The position numbers and the translations under genes were made by a program. Positions 61,875 to 64,000 of a stretch of 64,000 bases of DNA are shown here, in pieces; position 1 is the first letter of the stretch; each line of letters opens with the position of its first letter. This stretch comes from an uncultured bacterium. GTDB lineage: Bacteria; Actinomycetota; Coriobacteriia; Coriobacteriales; Coriobacteriaceae. Below the pieces are notes generated by a model. That model did not search any database, was not told the DNA's origin, and saw only the letters and a program-made list of their open reading frames with translations. The stretch covers positions 83,830 through 147,829 of the forward strand of contig CAJMPU010000002.1 of assembly GCA_905215505.1 (NCBI GenBank), given 5' to 3'.

Positions 61875-61932
61875 AGTTAGAAACCCTCGGGTTTGCGGGG
61901 CGGGATCGTGAGAGCGATTCTGCCCTATTTTT
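61875..61932 (+). ncRNA. Abi-linked small RNA 2
   Basis: About 58 bases. Hairpin 1 is AAACCC-TC-GGGTTT (61881-61894); hairpin 2 has arms GGGATCG and CGATTCT around TGAGAG, closed by GGGGC/GCCCT and a T run (61928-61932). Relative to RNA 1 the stems differ but pairing is preserved (compensatory changes), which supports a structured RNA. Confidence 0.7.
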
Positions 61933-61956
61933 ACGCTTCAGGCATGCGCAGCAAGG

Positions 61957-62190
61957 CTAGAAGAACCACTTGCAGTAGAGACCGCCCTGGGATATCGCAT
62001 GAACGATCAGGGAGATGCCGAGGCAGACCGTCAGCACGAGCAGGCCCACTCCGAGCCATTTGGGGAAGGGGTCCTCTTCTCGGTTTGTGGAGCCCCGATC
62101 GGGCCAGTCTGGAGAATACACGTCGCCGTACTCGTCGCCCCCGCCGGCCTCGTCGGCCAGGAGGGCGAGTGCCTCATCCAATTCCCCCAC
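61957..62190 (-). CDS. Small acidic membrane protein
   Basis: 77 residues from a GTG at 62190, with GGGGAGG 5 bases upstream, a strong ribosome binding site. Residues 1-43 are acidic and hydrophilic; residues 44-70 are a single membrane helix (WLGVGLLVLTVCLGISLIVH). The C-terminus is CKWFF. I know no relatives; it may belong to a mobile element whose excisionase remnant is next to it. Confidence 0.65.
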   Translation of the reverse strand: MGELDEALALLADEAGGGDEYGDVYSPDWPDRGSTNREEDPFPKWLGVGLLVLTVCLGISLIVHAISQGGLYCKWFF

Positions 62191-62207
62191 GAGTGCCTCC
62201 CCGTCGG

Positions 62208-62368
62208 ATGACGGTGATCGAGATGCGGGAGTACATGGGGGCGAGCCGAAACAAGGCTTACGACCTCATCTGGTCGGGAGAGGTCGGCTCGTACAGGCTC
62301 GGCAGGAAATTCCTATGTCGAGGGCGTCAGTGGACGCCTACATCGAGCCGAGGAGCGGAAGGAGATGA
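62208..62368 (+). pseudogene. Excisionase-like HTH protein, frameshifted
   Basis: The frame from 62208 reads MTVIEMREYMGASRNKAYDLIWSGE, then VGSYRLGRKFL, the excisionase/helix-turn-helix DNA-binding pattern. At about 62313 the frame shifts: the natural end (MSRASVDAYIEPRSGRR) is in another frame, to a TGA at 62368. Inserting one base would give about 54 residues. It points to a decayed integrated element. Confidence 0.7.
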
Positions 62369-62628
62369 CGGCGGCGACCGCCCCGGGAGCCGGGCGCGCG
62401 AGGGAGATATCAGTCCTTAGCGCATCGTTACCGATTTGCACGCCTTGTCGTGCTTGACGGCGTCGGCCACTCATTGGTGGGCTCCCAAATGGATGGGTGC
62501 CGGCAGAAACCCCTGCTCACACTGCGACCAGGGGTAGCCCCCTTGCCTTGGCGCCCTTATGCTTGCGATACGGGATTAAGTTATATTAGACTTACTTTTA
62601 TCGTTCTGCTGGCAACCAAGGAGGCACC
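62369..62628. other. Gap ahead of the methyltransferase gene
   Basis: 260 bases with no gene recognised. Near 62565-62595 the base composition is AT-rich (TTGCGATACGGGATTAAG...), where the methyltransferase promoter probably lies; no clear -10/-35 pair can be fixed. Confidence 0.4.
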
Positions 62629-63279
62629 ATGGCACGCACCGCCGACGAATACAAGCAGCTTTCCATCAGGGAATTCACGAAGGCCGCGAAGGTGTACGAA
62701 TCGGGCCATGCTGGCATCTACGAGATGTGCAAGGATGACTATCCGCAGATGCTCGCCGAGCTGGAGCGCGAGCCATTCGCCGACGTTCTCGACGTAGGGT
62801 GCGGAACGGGCGCGGTCATTGAGCTGCTGCATGAAAAATACCACGACGCGCACTACGTCGGCCTCGACCTGACACCCGACATGATTGCCGTTGCGCAGGC
62901 GAAAAGCCTAAACGGATGCGAGTTCGTTGTCGGCGACGCAGAGGATTTGCCCTTCCCCGCCAACAGTTTCGACGCCGTCTTGTCTTCGAACAGCTTCCAC
63001 CACTACCCCAACCCGGAGAAATTCTTCGCTGGCGTCGCGCGCGTGCTGCGCCCCGGCGGCCGCCTCATCCTACGCGACTACACGGCAAACGATTTCGCCG
63101 TATGGCTTATGAATACGTTCGAGCTGCCGCTTGCCCGCCTTGCCGGCCACGGCGACGTGCACATATTGAAGCAATCCGAGTTCCGTGCCATGGCCGAAGA
63201 AGCCGGCCTTTCCGTGCTGGCCATGGAGGCTCAAAAAGGCTGGCGCGCGCACCTGGTAGCGCGAAAAGAACCGAATTAG
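62629..63279 (+). CDS. Class I SAM-dependent methyltransferase
   Basis: 216 residues with AAGGAGG 5 bases before the ATG. SAM-binding motif I is VLDVGCGTGAV (about 53-63), motif II VGLDLTPDMI, then GDAEDLPFPANSFDAVLSSNSFHHYPNPEKFF and RVLRPGGRLILRDY. It is a UbiE/Methyltransf_11-like protein acting on a small molecule. The substrate is unknown, and no partner gene lies close. Confidence 0.92.
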   Translation: MARTADEYKQLSIREFTKAAKVYESGHAGIYEMCKDDYPQMLAELEREPFADVLDVGCGTGAVIELLHEKYHDAHYVGLDLTPDMIAVAQAKSLNGCEFVVGDAEDLPFPANSFDAVLSSNSFHHYPNPEKFFAGVARVLRPGGRLILRDYTANDFAVWLMNTFELPLARLAGHGDVHILKQSEFRAMAEEAGLSVLAMEAQKGWRAHLVARKEPN

Positions 63280-63431
63280 AGGCTTGAATTGCGCAGGGCT
63301 GCCGGTGATGCGCCCGAAGAAGCTCTGCCGATATCCGGGAAGCCTCCGAGTGTTGTTGCGAGAAGGAACTGCACTGTGGCAGAAAAGGTTAAACTCTCCG
63401 GCATGCCGGAAACCACACCACATCCATGGCG

Positions 63432-63761
63432 CTAGGCCGCAATCCACTCGTGCAATGTTGTCGAGAGCCGCCTGTCCACATCTTTTCTGGTGGCTTCGCA
63501 TTCGTCCGGATGCTCTTTGGCTGAGCGGAATATGAAGCGCATAACGAATTTCAAGCCCACCGGCAATGCCATTCTGAGCATAGACTCGGGCAATACGAAA
63601 TGGGTGCCGTATCGATAGGCGACCGCTTCGTATTCGCACTCATGCGGGCGCTCTTTAAGCCTCTGGTCCATTCGCCTGACATACTTGCCCGCTTCCCAGA
63701 AGCTGTCATCATCCGCGCCAAGCAAAATCAGCTTCCCCTTGATGTTCTCGATCTTTATCAT
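63432..63761 (-). pseudogene. BAAT C-terminal acyl-CoA hydrolase fragment
   Basis: Only the C-terminal half of the alpha/beta-hydrolase of the bile acid-CoA:amino acid N-acyltransferase/acyl-CoA thioesterase group: IENIKGKLILLGADDDSFWEAGKY, then YGTHFVLPESM (Asp and His of the triad) and EHPDECEATRKDVDRRLSTTLHEWI. The nucleophile part is absent; in-frame residues continue to about 63887, where a terminator hairpin begins. ATG 63761 is the nearest start (109 residues). Probably a 5'-truncated gene. Confidence 0.65.
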
Positions 63762-63887
63762 TTCGTCTTCTGTGTACTTCCGCTTCTTTTCGGAATCTAT
63801 AAATAAGCAGGTCGAGCGTAGAAAATCGCCCGAACCTTCCGTTCCCTCTCCGACCTTTTTCCAATAGGTTGGATGCTCAAAGGCGAA

Positions 63888-63921
63888 GAAAAAGCCTCCG
63901 TCCCGCCGGGAGCGGAGGCTC
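63888..63921 (-). terminator. Terminator at the right edge, GCCTCCG family
   Basis: On the minus strand AGCCTCCG-CTCCCGGCGGGA-CGGAGGCT is followed by TTTTTC. It would end a minus-strand gene that enters from the right. Confidence 0.85.
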
Positions 63922-63932
63922 AATTGCCGTAT

Positions 63933-64000
63933 TTACTCACCGCCGTCGCTGGCGGCTTTGCCATGACTCTCGTACGAAACGAAACTCAGCGGCACAGTGC
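63933..64000 (-). CDS. Possible C-terminal end of a gene beyond the window
   Basis: One frame is open from the right edge to a TAA at 63933 and reads VPLSFVSYESHGKAASDGGE. It is followed by a terminator. Too short to name. Confidence 0.35.
   Translation of the reverse strand, partial: TVPLSFVSYESHGKAASDGGE

Overview
The window is high-GC DNA with genes packed on both strands and a gene set that fits a gut Actinobacterium of the class Coriobacteriia, most probably Collinsella. Pointers are LuxR regulators with long helical N-termini, hybrid kinases with solute-binding sensors, OFA-family transporters, a perfect actinobacterial-type LexA box, and many small palindromes of the TGTGACAAAGGG type between genes. 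No rRNA or tRNA gene was recognised. The species call is inference from gene content, not from a marker gene.

Layout. 1-7108 is a minus-strand operon: hybrid kinase, MoxR ATPase, DUF58 protein, a TgpA-like protein whose transglutaminase triad looks inactivated, and a Gly-rich membrane protein running off the left edge. 7.2-23.5 kb is mostly housekeeping: SDR enzyme, VUT-family transporter with a riboswitch-like leader, release factor 3, a GntR-ABC module, ClC channel, LOG protein, K+ channel, a large sensor kinase, a frameshifted MalY-type aminotransferase, TrmO, an XRE-TipAS regulator, a glutaredoxin and a Dus enzyme. 23.5-24 kb is a repeat-rich gap with a 186-bp near-palindrome. 25.9-31.9 kb is a TetR-controlled carbamoyltransferase/agmatine deiminase module with two paralogous OFA transporters. 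32-41.4 kb holds a MacB-like ABC exporter and a redox/sulfur group: CXXC mini-protein, 4Fe-4S membrane protein, TlpA lipoprotein, half-rhodanese, CoA-disulfide-reductase-like flavoprotein, plus a divergent two-component system. 41.5-51.6 kb has a GMP synthetase lacking its glutaminase domain, a LuxR regulator, a type II topoisomerase pair behind a LexA box, and an AAA ATPase behind three 19-bp direct repeats.

The right third (51.8-64 kb) is accessory. A TetR gene faces three tandem sirtuin-like genes in which the catalytic His is replaced by Gln or Glu, as in class M sirtuins. About 3 kb downstream lies a decayed second copy of the locus (deleted TetR, truncated first and third sirtuins) whose middle has been replaced by two radical-SAM-type genes of visibly lower GC. 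Then come a carboxymuconolactone decarboxylase-cupin protein, a flavin reductase with a divergent MerR regulator, and an Abi-family HEPN protein followed by two tandem short RNA genes, each with its own promoter, small hairpin and terminator. An excisionase remnant, a small membrane protein, a methyltransferase and a truncated BAAT-type hydrolase complete the window.

The strongest candidates for undescribed systems are the Abi-HEPN gene with its two RNA genes (60.8-61.9 kb) and the class-M-like sirtuin trio with its rearranged duplicate (51.8-58.2 kb). Everything here is from reading the sequence; no database search was run.
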